From Acidobacteriaceae bacterium (lineage in GTDB: Bacteria; Acidobacteriota; Terriglobia; Terriglobales; Acidobacteriaceae), in NCBI GenBank assembly GCA_030040425.1, contig JASHTS010000195.1, forward strand, positions 1 through 32,423: a stretch of DNA of 32,423 nucleotides. Reading direction: 5' to 3'. The notes below the pieces were generated by a model, which saw only the letters and a program-made list of their open reading frames with translations, searched no databases and was not told the origin of the DNA. Shown piece after piece: positions 17,912 to 25,722 of this stretch (positions are counted from its first letter, which is position 1; the number at the start of each line of letters is the position of its first letter). Made by a program: the position numbers and the translations under genes.

Positions 17912-18565
17912 CTAATTTTCAAGGCCGTGTGCGCCGGTACGCGGTTCGAGACGACCTTCCAAGCGGCCTTCGAGGAGGGTGCAGACCAGCGCCAGGGGCA
18001 AACCCATTGCGTTGAAGTAGCAGCCCTCGATGCGCGGAATCCAGCGCGCCGCACCGCCCTGCACCGCATAGGCTCCGGCCTTGTCCATGGGCTCGCCCGT
18101 GGCCACGTAGTCCGCGATCTCCTCGTCGGAAAGGGTGAGAAACGTCACCGCCGTCACCGCCGCCGCGACTTCTGTGCCTTCGGCCGTAGCCAGCGCCACA
18201 CCGGTAATCACGCGATGGCTGCGCCCGGAGAGCATGCGCAGCATGCGGGCGGCGGCGGCGGCATTCGCCGGCTTGCCCAGGATCCGGCCATCGAGCGTGA
18301 CCGTGGTATCGGCGCCCAAAACGGCCAGCGCGCCGTCATTCTCTTCACCGCTCGCCTCCGCGCCGGCCTCGCGCCTTTTTTCGCCGGCTGTCAATTCCCT
18401 GTAGACTGCCTCGGCCTTTTCCCGCGCCAGCCGCGTCACGTAGGCTAGAGGCTCCTCGCCCGGCAGCGGGTCCTCGGAAATGTGCGCCGGATGCACGCGA
18501 AAGTGCACGCCGGCCTGGGTGAGCAGCTCGCGGCGCCGCGGCGATGCCGAAGCCAGAATCAGCAT
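17912..18565 (-). CDS. maf: Maf-family nucleoside triphosphate pyrophosphatase
   Basis: 217 residues from the ATG at 18565 (MLILASASPRRRELL). The frame opens 19 codons earlier, but the family begins at this hydrophobic strand. Motifs: SASPRR at 7-12, LGADTTV with the catalytic-base Asp in the middle, LGKP, and the C-terminal MDKAGAYAVQG and IEGCYFNAMGLP. Maf proteins hydrolyse non-canonical or modified nucleoside triphosphates (dTTP/UTP or m7GTP types) to monophosphates and have been linked to septum inhibition. An insertion of about 15 residues (Glu/Ala/Gly-rich, around residue 75) is longer than usual. It is divergent from the 7-TM gene at 18691. Confidence 0.93.
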   Translation of the reverse strand: MLILASASPRRRELLTQAGVHFRVHPAHISEDPLPGEEPLAYVTRLAREKAEAVYRELTAGEKRREAGAEASGEENDGALAVLGADTTVTLDGRILGKPANAAAAARMLRMLSGRSHRVITGVALATAEGTEVAAAVTAVTFLTLSDEEIADYVATGEPMDKAGAYAVQGGAARWIPRIEGCYFNAMGLPLALVCTLLEGRLEGRLEPRTGAHGLEN

Positions 18566-18690
18566 AAGGGCATTATGGCAGGCAGAAGAGGGCGGAAATC
18601 CCCTCCGCCCGGCCCATGCCACTCACGCGGGCATTTAGACTGGTAGGTGCGCCGCACGCCGGGAGAGCCGCGCACGGGCACACTCATTCG

Positions 18691-19614
18691 ATGCACTTTC
18701 ACTTCACCGAAATCGAAGTCATCTGGACCCTCACCTTTGCCGCCCTGCTGGTGCTGCTGGTGGTCCTGCTGGGACGCGACCGCGTACGCCGCTTTCCCTT
18801 TTTTACCGCAGGCGTGATCGTGGCCGCTCTGGAGATGCTGGTGCGGCGCCTGCTTACCGCGAAGCTTCCGCCGGCAAACGCCACCGAGCTTTTTCTCGGG
18901 CTCGCCGATCTCGGTTTCATCATCACTCTGCTGGTCGCGATCGAGCTTGCACGCCGCGCCTTCCCGTGTGCCTCGCGCCTCTCCTGGATGGTGGGCACGG
19001 TGGTGGTCGTCGCCGCGGCCGCCGGCACCGTCGCCTGGTGGGGACCCTGGCCGGCGCGCGAGACCCTCACGGCCCACTCGCTGCTCGCGCACCTGCACCT
19101 TATGCAACTGCTCGCGGAAAAAGGCGACCTCTTCAACAATGTCGCCTTCGTCGCGCTCATGCTCATCGCCGTCTTCACCGGCCGGCGCTTTCATGCCGGG
19201 TGGCGCAGCCACGCCCGCCAGCTTCTTCTGGGCTACTCCGTTGCCGCCCTTGCGCAGGCAGCCGCACGCGTGGCCTGGGAAAAACTGGCTAGCCTGCCCC
19301 AGCCGCGCACCGAAGCCGAATACCAGCACCAAATCACGATCCAGACCCGGCTGCTGAACGCGAACAGCCTTGTTTATCTGGTCGTGGTGATCGGCTGGAT
19401 CGCCTGCCTCTGGTTCGGCGACCCCGATGACGTGGCCGCCCAAATACCCGACGCGAATGGCGATGCGCCTGCCGCCGGCGCCCGCGAACCCGAATCCGCC
19501 GCTGCGCATGTTTCCGGACGGGAAAAAGCCGACCCTGTCGCCGCGGCACTCGAGCGCGCCCTCGGACCCGACGTGGGACCCGGATCAAAATCCAATGCGG
19601 GCAAGCGCCCCTGA
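18691..19614 (+). CDS. Seven-helix membrane protein of unknown function
   Basis: 307 residues from the ATG at 18691; an upstream in-frame ATG at 18616 would overlap the maf 5' region and adds a polar, His-rich leader. Seven hydrophobic segments are visible, starting VIWTLTFAALLVLL and ending YLVVVIGWIACLW, followed by a roughly 60-residue polar Ala/Pro/Glu-rich cytoplasmic tail. No catalytic or transport motif was recognised. It is one of only two plus-strand genes in the window and is divergent from maf. Its stop codon is followed at once by a CT-rich tandem repeat. Confidence 0.8.
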   Translation: MHFHFTEIEVIWTLTFAALLVLLVVLLGRDRVRRFPFFTAGVIVAALEMLVRRLLTAKLPPANATELFLGLADLGFIITLLVAIELARRAFPCASRLSWMVGTVVVVAAAAGTVAWWGPWPARETLTAHSLLAHLHLMQLLAEKGDLFNNVAFVALMLIAVFTGRRFHAGWRSHARQLLLGYSVAALAQAAARVAWEKLASLPQPRTEAEYQHQITIQTRLLNANSLVYLVVVIGWIACLWFGDPDDVAAQIPDANGDAPAAGAREPESAAAHVSGREKADPVAAALERALGPDVGPGSKSNAGKRP

Positions 19615-19615
19615 C

Positions 19616-19643
19616 CCCTGATCTTCGATCCCTGATCCCTGAT
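19616..19643. repeat. CCCTGAT tandem/degenerate repeat between 7-TM gene and msrA
   Basis: Units of CCCTGAT lie at 19616-19622, 19630-19636 and 19637-19643. A CTTCGAT variant sits between the first two, and CCCTGTT follows at about 19651-19657. It occupies the short convergent gap between the 7-TM gene and msrA. A similar short-unit array lies on the other side of msrA. Confidence 0.65.
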
Positions 19644-19662
19644 CTCTGCCCCCTGTTCTCTG

Positions 19663-20142
19663 TTACAAGTGGCAGCTCGCCGCTCCGCGCTTTTCGAGAT
19701 AGCGCTGGTGATACTCTTCCGCGCGCCAGAAAGTCGCGGCGGGCACCACCTGGGTGACGATGCGCCGCGGCTTGTAGACGCCGGAGGCCGTGAGCTCTTC
19801 GATTTTGGCGCGCGCCGCGCGCTCCTGCTCCGGCGAGTACGTGAAGATCACCGAACGGTACTGCGTGCCCCAGTCCGGGCCCTGCCGGTTCATTGTGGTC
19901 GGGTCGTGCAGCCTGAAAAACGCATCGAGCAGCGCCGCGTAGCTCACCTGCTCCGGGTCGAAGTCGAGCTCGACCACTTCCGCGTGCCCGGTCTGGTCAG
20001 TACACACATCCTTATAGGAGGGATTGTCGAGCTCGCCGCCCTCATAGCCCACCGCCGTCGCCGTCACGCCGGGAATGGCGGCAAATTTCGCCTCCACACC
20101 CCAGAAACATCCTGCTCCAAATGTTGCCTTTTCCGTGCTCAT
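19663..20142 (-). CDS. msrA: Peptide-methionine (S)-S-oxide reductase MsrA
   Basis: 159 residues from the ATG at 20142 (MSTEKATFGAGCFWG); the open frame extends 21 codons upstream but the family starts here. The active-site motif GCFWGVE has the catalytic Cys at residue 12. GYEGGELDNPSYKDVCTDQTGHAE, FFRLHDPTTMNRQGPDWGTQYRS and the C-terminal YHQRYLEKRG are classic MsrA blocks. A resolving Cys near the C-terminus (ASCHL) is present. The enzyme reduces methionine-S-sulfoxide in proteins, recycled by thioredoxin. No signal peptide, so it is cytoplasmic. It is flanked on both sides by short tandem repeats. Confidence 0.97.
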   Translation of the reverse strand: MSTEKATFGAGCFWGVEAKFAAIPGVTATAVGYEGGELDNPSYKDVCTDQTGHAEVVELDFDPEQVSYAALLDAFFRLHDPTTMNRQGPDWGTQYRSVIFTYSPEQERAARAKIEELTASGVYKPRRIVTQVVPAATFWRAEEYHQRYLEKRGAASCHL

Positions 20143-20202
20143 GCTTCTAAGGATGCGCCAACCCGGTGCGAGGTAACAAGGGCCGGAACGGAGCATAGGG
20201 AG

Positions 20203-20226
20203 CAAGGGAACAAGGGAACAAGGGAA
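20203..20226. repeat. Three perfect 8-bp tandem repeats (CAAGGGAA) upstream of msrA
   Basis: CAAGGGAA is repeated exactly three times at 20203-20210, 20211-20218 and 20219-20226, with related ACAAGGG and ATAGGGAGCAAGGG copies just to the left. It lies 61-84 bases upstream of the msrA start, where copy-number change could alter promoter spacing. The unit read on the minus strand is TTCCCTTG. Confidence 0.8.
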
Positions 20227-20330
20227 CGTGGACCGCGAGGCTGTTGGGAGCGGGGATCTTCAGGCCTGTAAAATGCCGACCGATCTTCCGCGGGACTTAG
20301 CCCCCGAGAGGCCTTTCGCCATTGCGCTCT

Positions 20331-21278
20331 TCAGGGTCGGCTTTCTTCGGTGAGCTGGTCAACCGCACCATAGGACGCCCGCAACATCGAACTGCGCATG
20401 GAGCCGGCGCGGGAAGCCTGCGTCGATGCCTCCGCGTCCCACCCTGCCAGCAGGACCGTCCCTGCAAACAGCAGCGTGTCAAACCAGTAGTTGAGCCCCT
20501 CCACGGGGTTGGTGCGGAACTCCGACCAGAGGAGCGCGCTATAGAAAAACAGCACCAGCAAGAGAAGCACCGTGCCCGCACTCGCCGCGGAACTGCGCGC
20601 CATGCGCGGAACGAGCAGCCCCACCCCGCCCGCGAGCAGCGCGATGCCCACCACGTAGGCGATCACCGCCGGCGCCGGCATCCACGCAGGCGTCACTTTC
20701 TCGAGCGGCACGCCGGTGACATGGAGCGGGTGGAGAAAATGCTCGATCGCGTAGAAGATCATCACCAGCGCCACAAGGGTGCGCCCGATGCGCATCAGCG
20801 CCGTACCCGCCCAATGCCCGTGCGGCCTCACGCTGCCCGCAAGCACCATGGCACCGCCGGCAAACGACATCTCGCGCACGGTGAGAATCCAGAAGATGCG
20901 GTCACGGAGACTCGCGTGCAGGTTGGGCAGATCGATGGTGGCCACGATGATGAGAAACAGCAGCGCAAGCAGCGCCGCCGACCAGCGCACGCAAACCCAA
21001 ACAGTGAAGCTTATGCCAGCGCAGACCAGCGCCGCGCCCACAAAATACACCCAGAACATCGGTGCGGGCAGCCACTTGGGAACGATCCCCACCAGGTCCC
21101 GCGCAGCAAAGAAGTGCTCCATGGAAAACACCGCCAGCGGCGCAGCAGCAAACACCGGCGCAGCGGCGAGCACCTTGCCCATGCCGCTTTCGGCCTTCAT
21201 CCGCGCGCGCGCCAGCACGAACCCCGTGGCCAGCACAACCACGCCTGCAGCTACCATCGCCCCCACTTCTTTCGTCAT
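20331..21278 (-). CDS. Internally duplicated DoxX-like membrane protein
   Basis: 315 residues from the ATG at 21278, with GGGAGA six bases upstream. About eight hydrophobic helices. The two halves are related: FSMEHFFAARDLVGIVPKWL at about 51-70 and YAIEHFLHPLHVTGVPLEKV at about 176-195, each followed by (L)PAP and a helix ending in a Gly-rich turn (VGAALVCAG and VGIALLAGG), then by a second matching helix ending AGG/LLAG. Such a fold matches the DoxX/DoxD-like superfamily duplicated head to tail. The function of these proteins is poorly known. Downstream, 20290-20330 shows no convincing terminator. Confidence 0.75.
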   Translation of the reverse strand: MTKEVGAMVAAGVVVLATGFVLARARMKAESGMGKVLAAAPVFAAAPLAVFSMEHFFAARDLVGIVPKWLPAPMFWVYFVGAALVCAGISFTVWVCVRWSAALLALLFLIIVATIDLPNLHASLRDRIFWILTVREMSFAGGAMVLAGSVRPHGHWAGTALMRIGRTLVALVMIFYAIEHFLHPLHVTGVPLEKVTPAWMPAPAVIAYVVGIALLAGGVGLLVPRMARSSAASAGTVLLLLVLFFYSALLWSEFRTNPVEGLNYWFDTLLFAGTVLLAGWDAEASTQASRAGSMRSSMLRASYGAVDQLTEESRP

Positions 21279-21499
21279 GTCGGTCTCCCGCGGCTGTTTT
21301 GTTCCGGTTCGAAGCTTCTTGAAAGGGCAACAGGATAGCACGCACCCGGCATACTGCCTCGGACACGACCTGTCTTTCCCCTGGCCTTTGACTCCATCAT
21401 CCTTGACGAAAGCAGCCGACCACCGGGCAAGTGAACGATCTCCAATGAGATTGGAACCGCAGCCGCCGGGAAGGTTGCTGCGCCTCTCTCGCCGCGCTC

Positions 21500-23365
21500 T
21501 CAGGACGGCGGTGCCAGGCCCATCTGCTGGAGGATGGAGAGGTACCGCGAATCTTTGTGGAGAAAGTCGAAGGCCGGGTCCGGTCGAATCAGGAACAGAA
21601 GAAGCGGGTCGCGTTCATTCGAACCCTGTTCGAGCAGCGTAAGCGTCTTGTCATGTTCTCCGAGCATTCCGTGCAAGGCTGCAAGCTCGAATGTGGACAC
21701 CCTTTGAGAGCACGCTTTCTTTTGGAGCGCAGCCAAGTCACAATGAACGACAGCAGCGTATCCGCCAGCCGTGAAGGCACGGCGGACAGCGGCCGCCTGC
21801 GCGGCATCTCCCTGTGCCGATAATTCCCGGGCTTGCATCTCGGCTGCCTGCTTGTCCATGCCTTTCCAGTGGTAGCTGTAGCTGAGAACCTCGAGAATGT
21901 CGGGAGCCGCAGGAAAGTCTTTCAGGCGCATCTCGCCGTCCTGGATGGCGGCATCGAAGTGGCGCGTGCACGCGTAGATCTCCGCCATCGCGCCGGGGTG
22001 CGCAAAGGGATTGATGGCTGTTGACTGCTTCTGGATCGCGATGGCTTCATCATAGCGGCCCAGCGCACAGAGAATCTTGGCGTGCAGGTGGTAGGCCTGC
22101 CAGTATTCGGGATCGAGCTCTGCAGCGCGAGTAATCTCCTTGAGAGCCTCCGCCCCGTCCCCGTGGTTCAGGAAGAAAACAGCCGCGAGATCCGCATGAA
22201 TCGCGGGAAGAGAATCGTCGAGTTGGGCAGCTTTGCGAGCCGCGGCTTCGAATTGAGGCCCGCCCTCGCGGGGGTCCACGTCCCCATCGAGCGCACGCAT
22301 CCCGTAGTACTCAGCGAGCCCTGACCAACCAAGGGCATAATCGGGCTGAATCTCGATGGCCCTGCGGAAATATTTCCCGGCCTCCTCGTTCCTGCCCACC
22401 CACCACAGATAACTTCCGCGCAGATAGGCATCATGGGCTTCGGGGTTGACGTAGCGCGTGGCGGGGTTCGCGGTGGACTCGCTCCTGAGATGCGCGGCGA
22501 TTGCCCGCGCGGCCTCATCGGGCAAAGCAGCGGCGTCCGTCATCGCCCGATCATAGCTCTCCACCCCCAGGTGGGTATCGGTGTCTGCGCGGATAAGCTG
22601 TAGAGTCATGTGCACCTGGTTGCTGGAGCGGGACACGGAACCCTCTACCATTCCATCGACATGGAGCGCCTGCGCGATCTCCGGGAGCGTCTTGTGCGCG
22701 CCCTTGTACTCCATCACGGAAGTGCGCGAGGTGATGCGAAGCGTCGATTCCCTGACCAGCATGGTGGTGAACTCGTCGGTCATGCCGTCGGCAAAGTAAT
22801 CCTGATTCGGATCGCCGGAGAGATTCTCGAGAGGAAGAACGGCGAGTGAGCGAATGGGATTGGCAGCCGCTCTGTGAGGCGCGAGGAACCATCCGACGGT
22901 GAGGATGAGCCCTGCACCGCAGACCGCGAGCGCGGTCCAGATCCACGGTTTCCTGAGCTGCCGGATGGGCGAAGCGGAAAGAGTCTCCGTTGCGGCGTCC
23001 TCATCCCGGAACGCCGGACGGGCAGTGGAGATTTCGGTTACCGGGGCGATGAAGCGATAGCCCACACGCGGAATGGTCTCAATATAACGAGGCGATTCCG
23101 GCAGATCGCTGAGAGCTTCGCGAATCTTCTGCACAGCCTTGTTCAGTCCGTGATCGAAATCGACGAAGACGTCGCCGGGCCAGAGCAGCTTGTGGAGTTC
23201 TTCGCGGGTGACGATCTCAGCAGGCCGCTCGAGAAGGACGCGCGGGACCCGCAGCGGCTGCTGCGCGAGCCGGACGCGAATTCCGCTTCTCGAGAGCTGT
23301 CCGGCCTTCGCATCCAGTTCAAATGCGCCAAAGCGAAAAAGGCCGGTTGCCGGCGTGACGGCCAC
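21500..23365 (-). CDS. CadC-like winged-helix regulator with membrane anchor, TolB-like and TPR region
   Basis: 621 residues from a GTG at 23365, chosen because GGAGGT lies five bases upstream; the frame extends 25 codons further without such a signal. An OmpR/PhoB-type winged helix covers about residues 8-108 (FGAFELD, VTREELHKLLWPGDVFVDFDHGLN, PRYIETIPRVGYRFIAPV). A single membrane helix lies at about 140-162, then a periplasmic TolB-N-like domain (SLAVLPLENLSGDP, YFADGMTDEFTTML) and TPR-type helical repeats to the end. This one-component architecture, with DNA binding inside and sensing outside, is expanded in Acidobacteria. It is divergent from a secreted-protein gene with a palindrome between them, its most likely target. 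The signal sensed is unknown. Confidence 0.9.
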   Translation of the reverse strand: MAVTPATGLFRFGAFELDAKAGQLSRSGIRVRLAQQPLRVPRVLLERPAEIVTREELHKLLWPGDVFVDFDHGLNKAVQKIREALSDLPESPRYIETIPRVGYRFIAPVTEISTARPAFRDEDAATETLSASPIRQLRKPWIWTALAVCGAGLILTVGWFLAPHRAAANPIRSLAVLPLENLSGDPNQDYFADGMTDEFTTMLVRESTLRITSRTSVMEYKGAHKTLPEIAQALHVDGMVEGSVSRSSNQVHMTLQLIRADTDTHLGVESYDRAMTDAAALPDEAARAIAAHLRSESTANPATRYVNPEAHDAYLRGSYLWWVGRNEEAGKYFRRAIEIQPDYALGWSGLAEYYGMRALDGDVDPREGGPQFEAAARKAAQLDDSLPAIHADLAAVFFLNHGDGAEALKEITRAAELDPEYWQAYHLHAKILCALGRYDEAIAIQKQSTAINPFAHPGAMAEIYACTRHFDAAIQDGEMRLKDFPAAPDILEVLSYSYHWKGMDKQAAEMQARELSAQGDAAQAAAVRRAFTAGGYAAVVHCDLAALQKKACSQRVSTFELAALHGMLGEHDKTLTLLEQGSNERDPLLLFLIRPDPAFDFLHKDSRYLSILQQMGLAPPS

Positions 23366-23451
23366 CGCTGACCTCCAGGGCTGAGAACCCGAGTGTAGCA
23401 CGGTCCCGGAATGCAAAAGCCGCGGGGCGAGTGGGGACAAATTCGCTTAAC

Positions 23452-23468
23452 TGCTTTGAAACAAAGCA
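23452..23468. promoter_or_regulatory. Perfect palindrome, candidate operator
   Basis: TGCTTTG-AAA-CAAAGCA is a perfect 7-bp inverted repeat with a 3-base spacer in the 210-base gap between the winged-helix regulator and the divergent secreted-protein gene. It overlaps TTGAAA, a possible -35 element for the rightward gene, followed after 17 bases by a weak -10-like TAGGAA. Binding there could control both genes. Which protein binds is inference. Confidence 0.5.
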
Positions 23469-23575
23469 CCTGCGCGGGTAGGAACAATTCGCCCGGCGGG
23501 CATTGCCTCACAGCCTGCGGAGCCGGCAGACTCGCCAGCGATGATCTTGCGAGATCAAGAATAAGGAGGGGAGCG

Positions 23576-24184
23576 ATGAAGCAAATTCATAGGAGTGTGG
23601 AGTGCCTGAGCCTGCAAAGGCTGAATCGGATGAAGAAGGCCGCGTGGGGAGCTCTCGCGGCGGCTTGCCTGCTGTTTGCCTCGACGAGCGCCTTTGCCAG
23701 TTGCGGCATGATCGCGGACAAAAATGCTGCCGAGGTCGGGTTGCCTGCGCCGGCACAGGCGGGGCCTGGGATCACGGCCCTCATCGGCAGTGCGGACGAC
23801 GTCCGTGCGGACGCTTCGATTGTCGGCCTCTGGCACACCGATTACACGGTGGGCGGTGCGCCCTTCGCCGAATCATTCAAGCTGTGGCACAGTGATGGCA
23901 CGGAGCTTGACCTCATCAACCAGAACCCTGCGCTTGGCACTGTCTGCATCGGCGTGTGGAAGCAAGTGGGCGCTCGCGACGTGCGTCTGCATCATGTCGG
24001 TTGGGTTTATGCTCCCGACGGCACGGCGCTGGGAAGCTTCACGCTGGACGAGACAGATACCATAGCCGAAAACGGAATGTCCTATAGCGGGGAGTTTACG
24101 TTTCGCATCTACGATGTAAATGGAAACTTCACAGGCACTGCCTATACAGGCGCAGTGGCTGCCACGCGGATCACGGTGAACTGA
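23576..24184 (+). CDS. Secreted protein of unknown function, lipocalin-sized beta domain
   Basis: 202 residues from the ATG at 23576, preceded by a strong AAGGAGG. A signal peptide has basic residues then a hydrophobic core (AAWGALAAACLLFASTSAFA), with cleavage likely after residue 41. The mature part is a roughly 130-residue beta-rich domain with SIVGLWHTDYTVGG, FKLWHSDGTELDL, TVCIGVWKQVG, HVGWVYAPDGTALGSFTL and YSGEFTFRIYDVNGNFTGT. This pattern is shared by small secreted proteins common in soil bacteria whose function is not established. A GATCT-TGCG-AGATC inverted repeat lies at 23543-23556, just before the Shine-Dalgarno. The gene is divergent from the winged-helix/TPR regulator. Confidence 0.85.
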   Translation: MKQIHRSVECLSLQRLNRMKKAAWGALAAACLLFASTSAFASCGMIADKNAAEVGLPAPAQAGPGITALIGSADDVRADASIVGLWHTDYTVGGAPFAESFKLWHSDGTELDLINQNPALGTVCIGVWKQVGARDVRLHHVGWVYAPDGTALGSFTLDETDTIAENGMSYSGEFTFRIYDVNGNFTGTAYTGAVAATRITVN

Positions 24185-24313
24185 CACCTAAGCGGCGCGC
24201 GCGGACGTGATGCGTTACGCTGAGCGGCCGCGCCGCCCAAAAATCCCGATGGCGAGATGATATAGACCGCGGAGCTCCCCCGGCATCGCGGTGCCTCCAC
24301 GGCCCATCGGCCG

Positions 24314-25282
24314 TCAGTAGCCGAGGTGTTTCCGGACGATGTTCTGAAGCGGCTCGTCTTTGGTGAAGCGCTCGTACTGCGCGAGGAAGAAGCGCATGGC
24401 GTTGTTGAGCCAGTCCCTGGTGTGGTCGGCGCAGTGCGGCGAGATGAGCACGTTCTCGTATCCCCAGATGGGATCATCGTGCGGGATGGGCTCCTGCTCG
24501 AAGACGTCGAGGCCCGCGCCGCGAATTTTCTTCTCGTCGAGCGCGCGCAGGAGCGCCGCCTGGTCGACCACGGGACCACGGCCGACGTTAACGAGCACCG
24601 CCGTCGGCTTCATGGCCGAGAAGGCTTGGTCGGAGATCATGTGGTGCGTTTCCGCGGTGAGCGGAACGGCAACGATCACGTAATCGCATTCAGCCAGCAT
24701 TGCGAGCAGGCGATCGGGCGTGAAGAATTTTTCGATGAGAGGATCGGGGTGCGAGCCGTATTCTGCGGGCGGATGGCGCTTGAGCGCAAGCACGTGTATG
24801 CCCAGGGCGTGAGCGCGCGCGGCCACGGCGCGGCCGATGTCGCCGTAGCCGACGATGCCGGCGGTCTGTCCGGCGATCTCCTCCACGTCAAACTGCTCCC
24901 AGCGGCGCGCGCGCTGGTTGTGGCGCATGCGGGCGAAATCTTTGGCGAAAAAGAGAATCGCGGCCAGGGCGAACTCGCCCAGCGACGCGCTGAAGACGCC
25001 GGTTCCGTTGGTGAGTACGGCTGGGCTTGAGACGAGCTCAGGGAAGAGCAGGTTATCGAGGCCGGCCGCGCGAGAGTGCACCCAGCGCACGTTGGGCGCA
25101 GTGAGAAAGACCCGGCGCAACACATCGCGCGGACCGGCCCAGTGGAGAATGGCTTCGGCGCGCGGCGCGGCGTCTGCGAAGGCGGCGCTGTCGCGGCCGA
25201 CAACGTGCGGGATCGCGCGCAACTGGTCGAGCTGCGGATCGTCGTCGGTGGAGATCGCAAGCACGAAAGGCTGTTGGCTCAT
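24314..25282 (-). CDS. D-2-hydroxyacid dehydrogenase (NAD-dependent)
   Basis: 322 residues, complete. The NAD-binding motif GYGDIG is at 145-150 within GQTAGIVGYGDIGRAVAARA. The catalytic residues of the family are present: R235 in NVGRGPVVDQ, E264 in FEQEPIP and H283 in SPHCADHT. The substrate-side N-terminal domain contains VHSRAAGLDNLL and TNGTGVFSASLGEFAL. The enzyme would reduce a 2-keto acid to a D-2-hydroxy acid, or the reverse; the exact substrate (glyoxylate/hydroxypyruvate type or other) cannot be told from sequence. It is the last gene of a leftward run, 52 bases downstream of the glyoxalase-fold gene. Confidence 0.93.
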   Translation of the reverse strand: MSQQPFVLAISTDDDPQLDQLRAIPHVVGRDSAAFADAAPRAEAILHWAGPRDVLRRVFLTAPNVRWVHSRAAGLDNLLFPELVSSPAVLTNGTGVFSASLGEFALAAILFFAKDFARMRHNQRARRWEQFDVEEIAGQTAGIVGYGDIGRAVAARAHALGIHVLALKRHPPAEYGSHPDPLIEKFFTPDRLLAMLAECDYVIVAVPLTAETHHMISDQAFSAMKPTAVLVNVGRGPVVDQAALLRALDEKKIRGAGLDVFEQEPIPHDDPIWGYENVLISPHCADHTRDWLNNAMRFFLAQYERFTKDEPLQNIVRKHLGY

Positions 25283-25334
25283 CGGGGATTGGTTCTTGTG
25301 TCGCGCGCAGGTTCTCTATCGCGTGAGATTGCCG

Positions 25335-25649
25335 TTATCGAGTCAAATTGTAGATGAGGCCGTTCGGGTCCTGCACGTAACGGCGGGGGAAGTGTGGCTC
25401 GTCCTTGACGACGGTGCAGCCGTGGGCGACGAGGCGGTGCGTGGCTTCGTCGACATCCGTGACCGTGACTTCAAAGACGGGGCCGAGGGGCGCGCCCTGC
25501 TCGATGTAAAGGTTGATGTGTTCGCCGGCGAGCTCGAGCATGGGCTCACCCGCGGTGATGGTGAAGCCGAGTTGCTCGACGTAAAAGGCCGCGGCGGCTT
25601 CCGGGTCAGGCGATTGGATGAGGATGTCTTTGTTGAACGAGTTGGCCAT
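25335..25649 (-). CDS. VOC/glyoxalase-fold protein
   Basis: 104 residues from the ATG at 25649 (MANSFNKDILIQS), with GAGG five bases upstream. The frame is open far upstream through the rluB 3' region, but only this segment looks like a protein family. It has one vicinal-oxygen-chelate fold made of two beta-alpha-beta modules: ILIQSPDPEAAAAFYVEQLGF and VFEVTVTDVDEATHRLVAHG, ending YVQDPNGLIYNLTR. One potential metal ligand (Glu in EHINLY) and DPNG are visible; a full metal set is not obvious, so it may be a binding rather than a catalytic member. Confidence 0.85.
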   Translation of the reverse strand: MANSFNKDILIQSPDPEAAAAFYVEQLGFTITAGEPMLELAGEHINLYIEQGAPLGPVFEVTVTDVDEATHRLVAHGCTVVKDEPHFPRRYVQDPNGLIYNLTR

Positions 25650-25722
25650 GCATACCTCGTCTCGTTTGCGTTCCGCAAGCACTTTGGCCATGGTACCGGG
25701 CATCAGGCGCTCGAGTTTGCCT

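Noticed and set aside
20902-21642. Other open frames on both strands around the DoxX-like gene
   Set aside because: They overlap a gene with clear membrane helices and duplicated motifs, and have Arg/Ala-rich composition.
24192-24236. Possible terminator after the secreted-protein gene (GCGGCGCG / CGCGCCGC stem)
   Set aside because: The 8-bp stem is real but has a 29-base loop and is followed by A rather than U residues; it could arise by chance in GC-rich DNA.
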